From: a virus
Virus record (IMG/VR): IMGVR_UViG_3300032050_000029
Coordinates: 57,979-121,978 of that record
DNA length: 64,000 nt
Strand: one strand, 5' to 3'
A program made the position numbers and the translations under genes. Positions 47,925 through 57,721 of this stretch are shown here, piece after piece; within the stretch, counting starts at the first letter, position 1; each line of letters starts with the position of its first letter. The notes beneath the pieces are model-generated. The model ran no database searches. It worked only from the letters and a program-made list of their open reading frames with translations, and was not told the DNA's origin.

Positions 47925-49754
47925 TTAAATTTCAACCTTAAGGCTTGCCTTCTTTACGATTTTAGATTTATCGGTTTCAGGGACGATGATATTAAGTAAA
48001 TCAGTATCACCTAAAGAAGTATATTCTTCTGCATTAACAAAAACAGTTTGACCTTTCTTTAATCCATTTACGTTATCTTGAACTTTTGCTTCAACATAAC
48101 CGTCGTTTAGATATTGGTCTTTACTTTTTTTTTCAACTATAGAATAAGTTTCTTGAAGTTCTTTTTCAAACTTAATGATTTCGGTATTGATTAATTTTAA
48201 TGCTTCCTGTAATTCTTCAGAATCTCCTAATGATTTGATTGCTTCAGATACCTTATTCTTCTTCTCTTCTAAGAAAGAAATTTTATCATTGATTTCATTT
48301 CTCTTTTTATCAGCAACTGCTTTTTGATTACCTTCAGCCACTAATCTTTCAGAAAGAATAGATGATGCATCATAATTAATGAATTCTTTAATCATCTTAA
48401 CAGCTTCAGTTGCAGATGAATAGAATTTCATTTCATTTACCTGCATTCCAAAGTTAACTTTATTAACCCATACACCTTCCTCAACAGCAATTACAGTTAA
48501 GAAAAGATTTAAGAATTCAGTAGAAGTAATTCCAGTGAAATTATCCATTTCATGTAAAAGATCTACATTCTCAAAGAATTTACATACAGTATCAGATTTC
48601 CACTGATCTCTATAACCAAAGAATCTTGTTGCAATAAGGGATTCCTTTAATTCTACGATACTTGCATTGGTAAGATCTACTCCACCTAAGCTTAATGTAC
48701 CTTCAGTAAGGTTATATTCTAAAGTTTTTCCATTTTCAGAAAAAGTAACTAATGAATTACCGTCAAGTTTAAACATTTTAATACCTTCTAAAACATCAAA
48801 GAAACGAGAATCAGTTACTTCAGTTTCAGAAATCTTACCTTCGGTAAAGATATAGTTCTTACCATGTAAGTGGAATGTTAATCCTTCTTCAGACTCCAAC
48901 ACGGGTGAAAGAATTTTAGAAACCTTACCACCATGATTTGAATAGGCCTTTTGCTCAGAGGAAGCCATTTCGTTTAGAATGTTTTTACATTCAGCAGACC
49001 ATGGGTTCTTTGCAGCAATAATAGCAAATTTAGATTTAATGTCTTCAGAAGATTCTTTTAAAAGAATTTCAAATTGATTGGTTAGACTTTCGTATAGTTT
49101 ACCTTTTTGTGAATTTGATCTATCGATTGCTTCAGCAATTCTAAATGACCATTTAGAAGAATCATATGCAGCCATGATATAGCTTCTTAATTCTCTAACT
49201 GGGTTTAACCATTCAGATGCAGCAAGATCTCTGTGAAGATTTTTTGCAATCTTAAATTTAAGAGCGGGGTTTACGTTGTTTTCAATATCTTCACTAATTA
49301 TTGAAATATCTCCGCTAGAGAATCTCATTGGAAAATTACCTAAAGAATTTTCTAAAATGTTAAGTGCATTTTTTGCGGAATAAGATACTCGTGATTGATC
49401 TTCTCCCATCGTATTTAATGCATTAATGGCTTTCATAACGTTTTCATACAAGCCTGCAAGTGTAAATTTCATATTATTATGATTTTTTTGATTGTTTTCG
49501 GTTGTGAATGTTTGAGCAGCGGCTTTATATGCATTAATACCAGATAATGCTAATTGTTGTGGAGTACCCATTCCTACAAGAATAGCTAAAACTTGACTAT
49601 CTGATTTACCACTTTTATAAAATGCGGTAATAAGATCAATCAATTGCTTTGGGGGATTATTTAGATACGGAGCATCAGTGTTTACACCATATTGAGGCTC
49701 AATAGTACCATTCGCATAGACTTGAGTTTGTCCTTCATTAACTGCTTTACTCAT
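47925..49754 (-). CDS. Virion-associated protein of unknown function, 609 residues
   Basis: Starts MSKAVNEGQTQVYANGTIEPQYG. Mostly helical, with an all-helix first half and a beta part near residues 300-370 (LTFHLHGKNYIFTEGKISETEV). The last 130 residues contain a coiled coil (KISFLEEKKNKVSEAIKSLG) and a small barrel-like end (EAKVQDNVNGLKKGQTVFVNAEEYTSL). A late motif 19 bases upstream, a terminator downstream and its place between tail terminator and gp4 point to a virion or assembly protein. The upstream part of the frame (23 codons) contains the late motif and is excluded. Confidence 0.6.
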   Translation of the reverse strand: MSKAVNEGQTQVYANGTIEPQYGVNTDAPYLNNPPKQLIDLITAFYKSGKSDSQVLAILVGMGTPQQLALSGINAYKAAAQTFTTENNQKNHNNMKFTLAGLYENVMKAINALNTMGEDQSRVSYSAKNALNILENSLGNFPMRFSSGDISIISEDIENNVNPALKFKIAKNLHRDLAASEWLNPVRELRSYIMAAYDSSKWSFRIAEAIDRSNSQKGKLYESLTNQFEILLKESSEDIKSKFAIIAAKNPWSAECKNILNEMASSEQKAYSNHGGKVSKILSPVLESEEGLTFHLHGKNYIFTEGKISETEVTDSRFFDVLEGIKMFKLDGNSLVTFSENGKTLEYNLTEGTLSLGGVDLTNASIVELKESLIATRFFGYRDQWKSDTVCKFFENVDLLHEMDNFTGITSTEFLNLFLTVIAVEEGVWVNKVNFGMQVNEMKFYSSATEAVKMIKEFINYDASSILSERLVAEGNQKAVADKKRNEINDKISFLEEKKNKVSEAIKSLGDSEELQEALKLINTEIIKFEKELQETYSIVEKKSKDQYLNDGYVEAKVQDNVNGLKKGQTVFVNAEEYTSLGDTDLLNIIVPETDKSKIVKKASLKVEI

Positions 49755-49773
49755 ATTTGATGATTTTATTTGT

Positions 49774-49783
49774 TTTATATATT
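49774..49783 (-). promoter_or_regulatory. Late-type promoter AATATATAAA (609-residue gene)
   Basis: TAGAATATATAAAAC on the minus strand, 19 bases before the 609-residue gene. Confidence 0.55.
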
Positions 49784-49800
49784 CTAAGATCCTAAAGTTA

Positions 49801-50781
49801 TTATCCTTCGTCATCTTCTGCATTTCTGTATTCTTTACTCTCTGGTGCCTCTAAATCATCATATTTTTTAGCATCAAAGTCAAAGTTGGCAGAAGTCGTT
49901 TCAGTTTCTATATAAGGTCCTCCACGATTAATATCAGAAGGATTAACATACTGCTTATTGGATAATACATTTTCTGGAGCAATCTTTGCAATGTTATCAA
50001 TTGTGTATTCAAATTTCTGGAATACACCACCAAATGATATTCCAATATCTCCATTTGGTCCAGTTCTAAATAGACCAACACCTTCGGCATCAGGGTTACT
50101 CTGAATTGAATCTCTGGCTATTAGATCAACCTCTGATAAGAGAACACCATTTTCAAAACATGGCATAAATGATTTAACTTCCAAATCAAAGGTTACATTA
50201 AATTCTTTCTTATCGTTAAGGGCAAATTCAAAGAGACGATCTTGGCTATAGTCTTCAGGAACTGACATACCAGCCTGAACTCTTGTCATACCTAAATCAA
50301 CACTATAAAGAGTTGTCTTATAGAGTTTTGATAAAATTGATTCGGTAACCTTTAACATTTCAAGATTATTGGAACAAACAACAGTTACTCCAAATGTCAT
50401 AGTAAGAGGTAAAAAGTTTGTCTCTAGTGAAAATCTTTTTAAGACGCCGTTCCACTCTCTGACAAATTCACCTCTAATAAATTTATTTGTCTGGGCGCCT
50501 GAATCAATTGAAAGAGAATTTAATTGAAGTACACCTCTTGGTACAACTTCATAATCTCCTATAGCTTTACCTTCTGCAATAGCATCATATAAGAAGTTAT
50601 CTGCCAGAAACCGATCATCACCCGTAACAGAATAATAGAAAGGTACATTTACCTTTTGTACAGTATCCTCATCAATCTGATTATAATAGTAAACTTTATT
50701 TCTTAATTCAGCAAGAGTAGCTACAGTTACATATCGTAATATTGTGTTGTCTTTATTAAATTCCTGGTTATAAGCAGACAT
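49801..50781 (-). CDS. 15-like: Tail terminator / sheath stabiliser (gp15-like)
   Basis: A 326-residue protein. The order of segments follows T4 gp15: ILRYVTVATLAELRNKV, VQKVNVPFYYSVTGDDRF, VPRGVLQLNSLSIDSGAQTN, LTMTFGVTVVCSNNLEMLKVTESILSKLYKTTLYSVDL and EFNVTFDLEVKSFMP. The last 60 residues are acidic and disordered. gp15 caps the tail and joins it to the head neck. The match is by motif order rather than strong identity, so some doubt remains. Confidence 0.6.
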   Translation of the reverse strand: MSAYNQEFNKDNTILRYVTVATLAELRNKVYYYNQIDEDTVQKVNVPFYYSVTGDDRFLADNFLYDAIAEGKAIGDYEVVPRGVLQLNSLSIDSGAQTNKFIRGEFVREWNGVLKRFSLETNFLPLTMTFGVTVVCSNNLEMLKVTESILSKLYKTTLYSVDLGMTRVQAGMSVPEDYSQDRLFEFALNDKKEFNVTFDLEVKSFMPCFENGVLLSEVDLIARDSIQSNPDAEGVGLFRTGPNGDIGISFGGVFQKFEYTIDNIAKIAPENVLSNKQYVNPSDINRGGPYIETETTSANFDFDAKKYDDLEAPESKEYRNAEDDEG

Positions 50782-50805
50782 TTAGTAGTGATTATTTACT
50801 ATTAT

Positions 50806-52473
50806 TTATTTAATGCTTTCAATTGTAAACTCAGAAAAGCCGCCATCCTTTGTAATTTCCAACTTCTTATCAAAATATTCACTTGGCAGGACGGTATGAT
50901 TAATAACAAATGTGTTTAACCCAATCTCTTGTATCGTTTCATGAAGAATATTTACGATATGATAAACACCATCAGCATCAATTGAAGAAAAGATTTCATC
51001 CAGGAATAAGATGTTAAGACTAGAGAATCTAACCTTAATCATTTTAATTAAAGCCATGATAATTACAAAATCAACTTTTTTCTTTTCTCCAGTACTTAAG
51101 GTTTTAGGACTAATCTCCTGACCTAAATGATGGATAGTACAATTAAATTTATCGTCAAAACGGATCCCAAACGGTATACCCATTTCCTTTGCCATAACAA
51201 GGATATTATTGTTAAAGGATGGTAGAATGGACCTAACTGCCAAGTTTTTAATTCCATCATCACCCATAAGAGTTTCAAGAATACTTAAGTAATAGTCTTC
51301 GCCTTCGCTCTTAAGTTTTACCTGACCCTTTTCTTCTTTCTTTTCCTTAAATTCTTTTATAAGTTCTTTAAGATGCCCAGAAGATGAATCATCCTTTTCG
51401 GCTAATTCAATAATCTCATTCTTTAAGGTATTCATTTGGGATTCCAATTGACCAACCTTTACATGGATTTGTCTACCCTGTTCCCTGAGTGTGGTTAAAG
51501 AATCATCAATTTTTGCAACCTCATCTTGTATCTTTTGATACTTAGCATTTAATGTTTCTAAAAGATCCTGCTTTTCCTTTTTAATATGTTGATGAAATTC
51601 TGAATCAAGAGGAGAGTTACATGTTGGGCATGTATTATTTTCATAAAGCTCTAATCCTTTTTTAACCGCATTAATCTCAGATTTTAATTCAGTTTCTTTT
51701 GAAGATTTAGTTTTATATTTTTTATCGTTTTCATCAATTCTTACCTTGGTCTTATCATTGGCATCCTTTAGTTTCTTTCTCATTTCATTAAGAGAAACTA
51801 ATTTCTTTTTAAGTTCAGCTACTTTATTGGCATCTTTTTCTTTTGATGCTTCTTCGTATTGTTCTATTTTAAGTAAGACAGATTGGATAGATTCTTCAAG
51901 TGTTCTGATTTCATCATCAAAGGTTCTAATTTCATCTATGATTAACTTTCTCTTATTCTTTACCAATTCTCTCATCTGATTGATTACAGAGAAACCAAAT
52001 ATCCTATCAATGATCTGTTTCTTATCAAATGGAGACATTGTAATAAAAGACTTAAAATCATTTACAGATAAGATGATAACATTCTTAAATACATGATAAG
52101 GAATTTCATAAATCTCGGATTCTAAAAACTCTTGTAAATTGGACTTACCTGCAACATCATATTCGGTTCCATTTATTGAAACATTAAATATTCCTGGAGA
52201 TACTCCTCTTTCAATCTCAATTTGATTTCCTTTACTTTCAATCCAGATTTTTCCCCAAAGATTTCCGTTAACACGATTAGGAAGGTCTTTAAGATTTGCC
52301 CCTTCAACTCTACCATAACATAGATAGGTAATTACTTTGGCTAAGGTACTCTTTCCAGCACCGTTACCGCCTAATACTAGATAAAGATCGCTTTGTTCTT
52401 TATCAAATTCAATTACCTGCTTTCTATTACCGTAACTTGCAAAATTCTTAAACTCTACTTTATTAATCCTCAT
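50806..52473 (-). CDS. 46: Recombination nuclease subunit, SbcC/Rad50-like ATPase (gp46)
   Basis: A 555-residue SMC-type ATPase. Walker A LGGNGAGKSTLAKVI (about 33-47), long coiled coil with the zinc-hook CPTCNSPL (about 282), ABC signature LSTGEKKKVDFVI and Walker B LNILFLDEIFSSID. It acts with gp47, encoded just upstream (overlap 11 bases), to process DNA ends for recombination-dependent replication and host DNA breakdown. Confidence 0.93.
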   Translation of the reverse strand: MRINKVEFKNFASYGNRKQVIEFDKEQSDLYLVLGGNGAGKSTLAKVITYLCYGRVEGANLKDLPNRVNGNLWGKIWIESKGNQIEIERGVSPGIFNVSINGTEYDVAGKSNLQEFLESEIYEIPYHVFKNVIILSVNDFKSFITMSPFDKKQIIDRIFGFSVINQMRELVKNKRKLIIDEIRTFDDEIRTLEESIQSVLLKIEQYEEASKEKDANKVAELKKKLVSLNEMRKKLKDANDKTKVRIDENDKKYKTKSSKETELKSEINAVKKGLELYENNTCPTCNSPLDSEFHQHIKKEKQDLLETLNAKYQKIQDEVAKIDDSLTTLREQGRQIHVKVGQLESQMNTLKNEIIELAEKDDSSSGHLKELIKEFKEKKEEKGQVKLKSEGEDYYLSILETLMGDDGIKNLAVRSILPSFNNNILVMAKEMGIPFGIRFDDKFNCTIHHLGQEISPKTLSTGEKKKVDFVIIMALIKMIKVRFSSLNILFLDEIFSSIDADGVYHIVNILHETIQEIGLNTFVINHTVLPSEYFDKKLEITKDGGFSEFTIESIK

Positions 52474-53551
52474 AAGAAGGTGCTAATGTTTGTTTATACA
52501 ATTCAGATACTGACTTAATAAGTCTTTCTTTTAGGTCATCATCATAACCTAAACCATTTATAAAGTCAGCAGCAATTGTCATTAAATTAAATTCTCCATT
52601 AAAGTCAGAAGACTGTACATCGTCATCTAATTCGATTGGATTTTCTTCATCGTATATCTTAGGTTCTAGATTCTTGGCATATCCATCCATAAAATCCATA
52701 AACTTATTAATATTATACTTACCTAGAACGTTGGATGGAATATTAATATCAACAAAATTATCTTTAATTTCATTAAGTATATCCTCCATACGCCTCTCTA
52801 GAATATCATTTATATAATACCGAATAAAGATAGGTGATCTCTCATTCTGGATAAATTCATGATTACCAGTCTTAAGATCTAGTAGATATATTCCTTTAAT
52901 ATTTCCACGGTCGGATCTTGTCATTTGATATGGATTACCTACCAAAATAAAGTTTTCTTTTTCTTGACGATAATGAATATGACCAGAATAAACCCTCTTA
53001 AATCTTTTAAATGTACTTAGATCATTTCCACCTTCGTGGAGATGTTTTGTGCTAGGGCTAGTTTGTACCCCTTGGGTTTCCGTATGACAAAACATATAAT
53101 CAATCTTCTTCTTAATTGAAGATAGAGTTTCTTTTTCATGTTCAGCATTTCTACGCCAAGGCATTAGAAGACAAGTAGCACCGTCATATTCCAAAATCTT
53201 AGGTTCTTTATGTACAGTAACATTAGGAATATACTTAAGGCAATCAACAGAAGATATATCATTTGAATTCTTTCTCATGATATCATGATTACCAACTATG
53301 ATATGTATTTCTGGGAATATTTTTGAGAGTTCTTCAAAAACTCGTATGCCTAAATCTTGAGCAGCTAGGTTTAAACTTTGGCGGTTATCAAATACATCAC
53401 CTAAGTGAAAAAGAACATCGCCCTGTTTATACTCTTTCTTTACAAGAGGAATAAAAAAGTTAAAGAAATAATCTTCAATGATACCAAGCCACAGAACAGA
53501 ATTAGATCTGCAGCCAAGGTGTGTATCACTTATCATCCAAACTCTACTCAT
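52463..53551 (-). CDS. 47: Recombination nuclease subunit, SbcD/Mre11-like (gp47)
   Basis: A 362-residue metallophosphoesterase nuclease with intact motifs: ISDTHLGCRSN (7-17), FHLGDVFDNRQ, IIVGNHDIM, MFCHTETQG and YSGHIHYRQ. These are the five phosphoesterase motifs with all metal ligands, unlike the degenerate protein at 4688. Partner of gp46. Confidence 0.93.
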   Translation of the reverse strand: MSRVWMISDTHLGCRSNSVLWLGIIEDYFFNFFIPLVKKEYKQGDVLFHLGDVFDNRQSLNLAAQDLGIRVFEELSKIFPEIHIIVGNHDIMRKNSNDISSVDCLKYIPNVTVHKEPKILEYDGATCLLMPWRRNAEHEKETLSSIKKKIDYMFCHTETQGVQTSPSTKHLHEGGNDLSTFKRFKRVYSGHIHYRQEKENFILVGNPYQMTRSDRGNIKGIYLLDLKTGNHEFIQNERSPIFIRYYINDILERRMEDILNEIKDNFVDINIPSNVLGKYNINKFMDFMDGYAKNLEPKIYDEENPIELDDDVQSSDFNGEFNLMTIAADFINGLGYDDDLKERLIKSVSELYKQTLAPSYED

Positions 53552-53552
53552 A

Positions 53553-53987
53553 TTAAAATAATTTTCTTATCTTTCGTTTTTCTAAAATATTATACTTATC
53601 ATCAAGTTCCTTAATTAATTCATCCTTGAATTTATTTGATAATGAGTTATAGAACTTATTAGGAAAAACATCAAAGTAATCTGATATAACACTAAATAGA
53701 TCAACTCTGGTATATGAAGTACCTAAATGTTCAATGATATGAAAATAGATCTTATTAATCTGAACCTTATTAAGTTTCTTAATTACGCCATCTTTAGTTA
53801 CCATATTAAGATGTTCGAATTCACTACCACGAATTAAGGAATCCACTTTTGAAAATAGCATATTATAATGCATCTTATCATCAGGGTCCATGTTATCACC
53901 ATAGGTATTAGAAACATTAAATGTTATCTTATTTTCAGACGGATCCTGTTCGCCGTATGAATTATTGAAAATCTTGTCGTGTTGCAT
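53553..53987 (-). CDS. Protein of unknown function between gp41 and gp47
   Basis: A 144-residue protein: disordered N-terminus (MQHDKIFNNSYGEQDPSEN), then helices (MHYNMLFSKVDSLIRGSEFEHLNM, KLNKVQINKIYFHIIEHLGTSYTRVDLFSVI) and a Lys-rich end. It lies between the helicase and gp47 genes with only a 1-base and a 5-base gap. A helicase-loader or replisome accessory role is possible from position, but there is no motif for gp59. Confidence 0.5.
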   Translation of the reverse strand: MQHDKIFNNSYGEQDPSENKITFNVSNTYGDNMDPDDKMHYNMLFSKVDSLIRGSEFEHLNMVTKDGVIKKLNKVQINKIYFHIIEHLGTSYTRVDLFSVISDYFDVFPNKFYNSLSNKFKDELIKELDDKYNILEKRKIRKLF

Positions 53988-53992
53988 AAATG

Positions 53993-55279
53993 TTAATGTG
54001 TTATATCATCAGTTTCGGTAAGGCGCATGTTATCATAGTTTATATTAAATCTGCATCGGCTGCCTTTTCCTTGACCATCACGAATTTTTAGAACCTTTAA
54101 CCAATACTCACGATTTGCATGCATCATACTATCTTGAATAAGAGCATACATTACATCGGCGGTATGGGCAAGACCTGCAGATTCAGCAATGTTTTCCATT
54201 TTAATTTCAGTTGAATCCCAGGCACCACGATTAAGCTGTGTTGCAGAGATTACTAACATATCTCTCTTTACTGCCAATGCCCTAAGATCTTCAGCGATTT
54301 GCTTAATCTTCATATAGGTATTTTCAGTATTAGGATTGCGATAGTTAGATAAAATGTTAATGTAGTCAACTACCAAAACATTAACTTTATGATCTTGTGA
54401 TTCTTGTAATTCTTTAAGATAGGCTTCTATATCAAGAACAGAACCTTGTGATGTTGGAAATTCCTTAATAAAAAGTTTTCCTGGTGGTAATAAACCGCGA
54501 GATATCTTTTCTAATCGGCGTTTCATAAAATCACGATTAACTGATTTTTGATCATACTCCATCATAGGAATATCTAAAAGGTTAGCACCAATTCTTTTAA
54601 GAACTTTTTGTGCAGACATTTCAGCAGTAATGAATACTACATTATGACCCATCCTTACAAAGTTAGCAGCATCATTTGCCAACCAAATAGACTTACCTAC
54701 GTTTTGTTCACCTGCATATATTACTAATGATTTAGGATCATAACCACCACCTGATACATTATCAATAAAAGTCCAACCTGTTTCTAGTTTCTTATTCTTT
54801 CGCTGTATGTGATGTTCAGGATTAAAGAAGTCTAAACCTATATCAGAATCAAAACTTAATGAACCTTCTCCTGATATCATACCAATTGCTCTGGTTACAA
54901 TATCTTCAACATTATCAGGTGATACATCTTGTGTTTTTACATATTCAATTGTTTTAACCAATTGCTTATCAAAATGTTTCCATTTAATCCATGATTCACT
55001 GGTTCTTTTTATCCAATCCTGATCATACTCATTAATGTTTATTGAATAAACCGCAGAAACGATTTCATCGGAAATTTCATTAGGATCATCTTTAACTAAA
55101 GCTTTCATTTGATCCTTTGATGGACTTTCTCCAAATTTGGTATGAAAATCTTTTGCTAATTTTGCAAGATGATCTACATCACTATTAGAAAAGAAACCTG
55201 GTTTTACCGACTTAAGGTAATGAGGCTTATTTATAAAATAGTTAAAGAATATTTTTTCGTGATCTACGCCTGAATACAT
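53993..55279 (-). CDS. 41: Replicative DNA helicase (gp41, DnaB-like)
   Basis: A 428-residue RecA-fold helicase. Walker A GEQNVGKSIWLAND (about 193-206), Walker B VNVLVVDYINIL, and MLVISATQLNRGAWDS (H3/sensor) are present. The N-terminal helical domain (1-150) precedes. It forms a hexameric ring moving 5'-3' at the fork and interacting with primase, which is not seen in this window. Confidence 0.92.
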   Translation of the reverse strand: MYSGVDHEKIFFNYFINKPHYLKSVKPGFFSNSDVDHLAKLAKDFHTKFGESPSKDQMKALVKDDPNEISDEIVSAVYSININEYDQDWIKRTSESWIKWKHFDKQLVKTIEYVKTQDVSPDNVEDIVTRAIGMISGEGSLSFDSDIGLDFFNPEHHIQRKNKKLETGWTFIDNVSGGGYDPKSLVIYAGEQNVGKSIWLANDAANFVRMGHNVVFITAEMSAQKVLKRIGANLLDIPMMEYDQKSVNRDFMKRRLEKISRGLLPPGKLFIKEFPTSQGSVLDIEAYLKELQESQDHKVNVLVVDYINILSNYRNPNTENTYMKIKQIAEDLRALAVKRDMLVISATQLNRGAWDSTEIKMENIAESAGLAHTADVMYALIQDSMMHANREYWLKVLKIRDGQGKGSRCRFNINYDNMRLTETDDITH

Positions 55280-55312
55280 GTTTATTTTTTTATGAAAATA
55301 GTTGACTTAGTT

Positions 55313-55612
55313 TTATTCATAAGGATTTTTAAGTACCTCGTATGTTACATATGCCGAGGTGGAATTAACTTCTCCTAAAATTTTATCTGCAACTAATCTC
55401 TCTATTATAGTGGAGGTCTGTTCTTCGGTTAAACTGTATTTCTTTTGTAAAGAAACATTAGTGAATTTAATCTCCTTTGCAACTTTACCACAATAATCTC
55501 TAATTAATTCAAAGATTACATCTTCAGGATCGGGATATCCTGATAATGCCGTGTGATTGCCTAATACATACTTAACCTTAAGTTTAGCAGTATTAAGCGT
55601 TTTCTTCAGCAT
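55313..55612 (-). CDS. Small protein with winged-helix-like C-terminus
   Basis: A 99-residue protein. The end (VSLQKKYSLTEEQTSTIIERLVADKILGEVNSTSAYVTYEVL) reads as a helix-turn-helix followed by a beta wing. The N-terminus is basic. It overlaps UvsX by 20 bases, so it is translated from the same mRNA. A DNA-binding role in recombination is possible. Confidence 0.5.
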   Translation of the reverse strand: MLKKTLNTAKLKVKYVLGNHTALSGYPDPEDVIFELIRDYCGKVAKEIKFTNVSLQKKYSLTEEQTSTIIERLVADKILGEVNSTSAYVTYEVLKNPYE

Positions 55613-56792
55613 GTTCAGAAAGAATTTCAGTTAGGTTACCAAGATCTACATCATCAGTTCCATAACAGAACTTAGCATTAACAATAGGTTCTAAACGATC
55701 AAGAACATCTTGTGTGATTACTCTAGGCGTAAATAATTCATTTAGTTCAACTAGGTCATTAAGATGGGCAACTGCTAATTTACGAGCGGTTGCTGAAGGT
55801 TGAAAATAAACGGTTACTTCTTTACCGTCTCTGTTATAAATATGTTGACGACATTCAGTTTTACCTGCTTCAGTTAGTTTTTCATATTGACCTTCTGTAA
55901 TGAATCTTCCTTTTTCAATACCGCAATTATCCCAACTAATATATTCCTCTAATCCAATATAAGGATTCATTCCTTTACTAAATGAAATGTGGAATTTAAT
56001 TGGAGAAGGTTTTGCAAAACGGTTCTTATTAGGTTTAGCAGTTACAACAATACCAGTTTGTTCTGTACCTTCTTTAAGTTTTGCCTTACCTAAGAAAAGA
56101 ATGATTGATGCAGCATATTCCGGACCGGTACCACCACCTGAAACCGTTTGTGAAAATAGGTCTTGTGTTTGGTATGTGTGGTTAGTGAATAAGAAAGGAA
56201 TCTTACAGATACCTAATTTAGTCATAAGAATACGAAATGCAGATTTCAATAATTTAGCACGGGTCATATCTGCTTTATCAGATCCACTCTTGGCATCATC
56301 AATTTCTTTTTGTGTAGCAAGGTTACCGGCAGAATCCAATGCAATAAGAATCTTTGGTAATTCTACTCCTTTACTTTTTTGTTCAATTAATAGGTCAGTT
56401 AATGCAGTTACCGAACTTCTAAATTCTTGAACAGTATTACACGGTTCATAGCGGAATTTTGAAGGATCAATTCCAAACTTTTCAACTAGGTCACGATCTA
56501 CTGCATTTTCAGAATCGTAAAATACAATACTATAACCCATAAGTTGAGCCTGTTTAATTGCATTAAGAAGAAGGAATGTTTTTCCAGTTCCTGATGGTCC
56601 GGCTAATGCAACTGCTCTGTTATTAGGATATCCGCCACTAAAGGAGCCGGTTAAACATGCATTAAGATTAAAATTGCCAGTTGGGATGAAGTGATCAATT
56701 TCTGATACTGTTGATTTATCAAGAGTGTCTCCATACTGAGAGTGTTTTGACATTTCCTTGTTTAAATCGTCGAATGAAAATTCTTTACTCAT
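55593..56792 (-). CDS. uvsX: RecA-like recombinase UvsX
   Basis: A 399-residue protein. Walker A ALAGPSGTGKTFLLLNAI (about 60-77), VFYDSENAVDRDLVEKFGI (catalytic Glu region), KILIALDSAGNLAT (Walker B), FTNHTYQTQ (L2-type Gln region) and a GGGTGPEYAASI segment. It forms filaments on single-stranded DNA and drives recombination-dependent replication. CATATAAAAATAAA is 5 bases before the start. Confidence 0.93.
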   Translation of the reverse strand: MSKEFSFDDLNKEMSKHSQYGDTLDKSTVSEIDHFIPTGNFNLNACLTGSFSGGYPNNRAVALAGPSGTGKTFLLLNAIKQAQLMGYSIVFYDSENAVDRDLVEKFGIDPSKFRYEPCNTVQEFRSSVTALTDLLIEQKSKGVELPKILIALDSAGNLATQKEIDDAKSGSDKADMTRAKLLKSAFRILMTKLGICKIPFLFTNHTYQTQDLFSQTVSGGGTGPEYAASIILFLGKAKLKEGTEQTGIVVTAKPNKNRFAKPSPIKFHISFSKGMNPYIGLEEYISWDNCGIEKGRFITEGQYEKLTEAGKTECRQHIYNRDGKEVTVYFQPSATARKLAVAHLNDLVELNELFTPRVITQDVLDRLEPIVNAKFCYGTDDVDLGNLTEILSEHAEENA

Positions 56793-56797
56793 ATTCT

Positions 56798-56811
56798 TTT
56801 ATTTTTATATG
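56798..56811 (-). promoter_or_regulatory. CATATAAAAATAAA element (uvsX)
   Basis: TTTGCATATAAAAATAAAAGAATATG context, 5 bases before the uvsX ATG. Confidence 0.5.
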
Positions 56812-56815
56812 CAAA

Positions 56816-57721
56816 TTACTTACTATTGTTTAATAAAAATTTATCCTTAAAGATAGTCTTCCAATATTGATTAACAACATTATCCCAATTAAGTTCCTTA
56901 GTTATTTCATCATATACTTCTTCTGTATATTTTTTAAGTTTATCTGGATTAAGATTAAAATCTTTTATGATACTTACCGCTTCTTCAACGGTTTCAAATG
57001 TTTTAATACTCTTAAATTTATTTGCAAATCCTGTTTTAGTTGATAATACAGGAATTTTACAAAATGCGGCTTCAGCTATTCCATAAGGTCCTCTATCATT
57101 AGTACTTGTACAAATATACATATCAATATCATTATACATAGTCCGAGATTCGCCTAAGTCTTTACCATGAATAAATACCGCATCACCACCAATACCTTTT
57201 GCAATGTTAACTAACATATGAGGTCTTTTTATCTGATCCCAACCAGGATTTATGAAAGGGGCTCCATTAAGACCTACTTTATTAATCTTTGTTACTTTGC
57301 GATTAGGAATAAATTCTTTGGAATCAACGCCAGCTATTATAAGAGAGGAGTCCAGATTATACTGTTCTTTAAGTACTTTTTGCAAGTCTTCGCCAGCAGA
57401 ACACCAGGTAATACCTTCTCTAGGTATAATATTTTCTCTAAAATGAGAACTAAGATTTGGGATAGACCATATTGCACATACCATTTTTTGATATGCTTCT
57501 TTAGGAAGTCCTTCTATAGCAGATAGTGTGCCATTACCTAATATAATATCAAATTCTTTCCACCCACCATCTCTCCAAAGATAATTAACATGGTCTGAAT
57601 TAGACCAGTTAAAATGAACAAATTCATACTCGTCAGATAAAGCATTACCTAGACCAGTATGAATTCGTCCTATAGCCCAACCGGGCTCATTATATGTTGC
57701 TATTCTGGTTTTTTTTTCCCT
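56816..57721 (-). CDS. Glycosyltransferase (GT-B type) lacking its own start codon; possible -1 frameshift product
   Basis: The open frame begins after an in-frame TAG at 57724-57722 and has no ATG, GTG or TTG before a conserved-looking start KTRIATYNEPGWAIGRIHTGLG. The first ATG (57484) would remove about 79 residues of good sequence, including the N-terminal Rossmann half. The C-terminal half carries VGLNGAPFINPGWDQIKRPHMLV and DMYICTSTNDRGPYGIAEAAFCKIPVLST, a GT4/GT-B donor-binding pattern with the Glu. The frame begins at the nine-A run that ends the upstream glycosyltransferase gene. A -1 shift there, or one extra A, would fuse the two. Fusion by slippage, sequencing error and pseudogene are all open. 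Confidence 0.6.
   Translation of the reverse strand, partial: REKKTRIATYNEPGWAIGRIHTGLGNALSDEYEFVHFNWSNSDHVNYLWRDGGWKEFDIILGNGTLSAIEGLPKEAYQKMVCAIWSIPNLSSHFRENIIPREGITWCSAGEDLQKVLKEQYNLDSSLIIAGVDSKEFIPNRKVTKINKVGLNGAPFINPGWDQIKRPHMLVNIAKGIGGDAVFIHGKDLGESRTMYNDIDMYICTSTNDRGPYGIAEAAFCKIPVLSTKTGFANKFKSIKTFETVEEAVSIIKDFNLNPDKLKKYTEEVYDEITKELNWDNVVNQYWKTIFKDKFLLNNSK

Noticed and set aside
55987-56430. 147-codon plus-strand frame opposite uvsX
   Set aside because: Antisense shadow of a strongly conserved gene.
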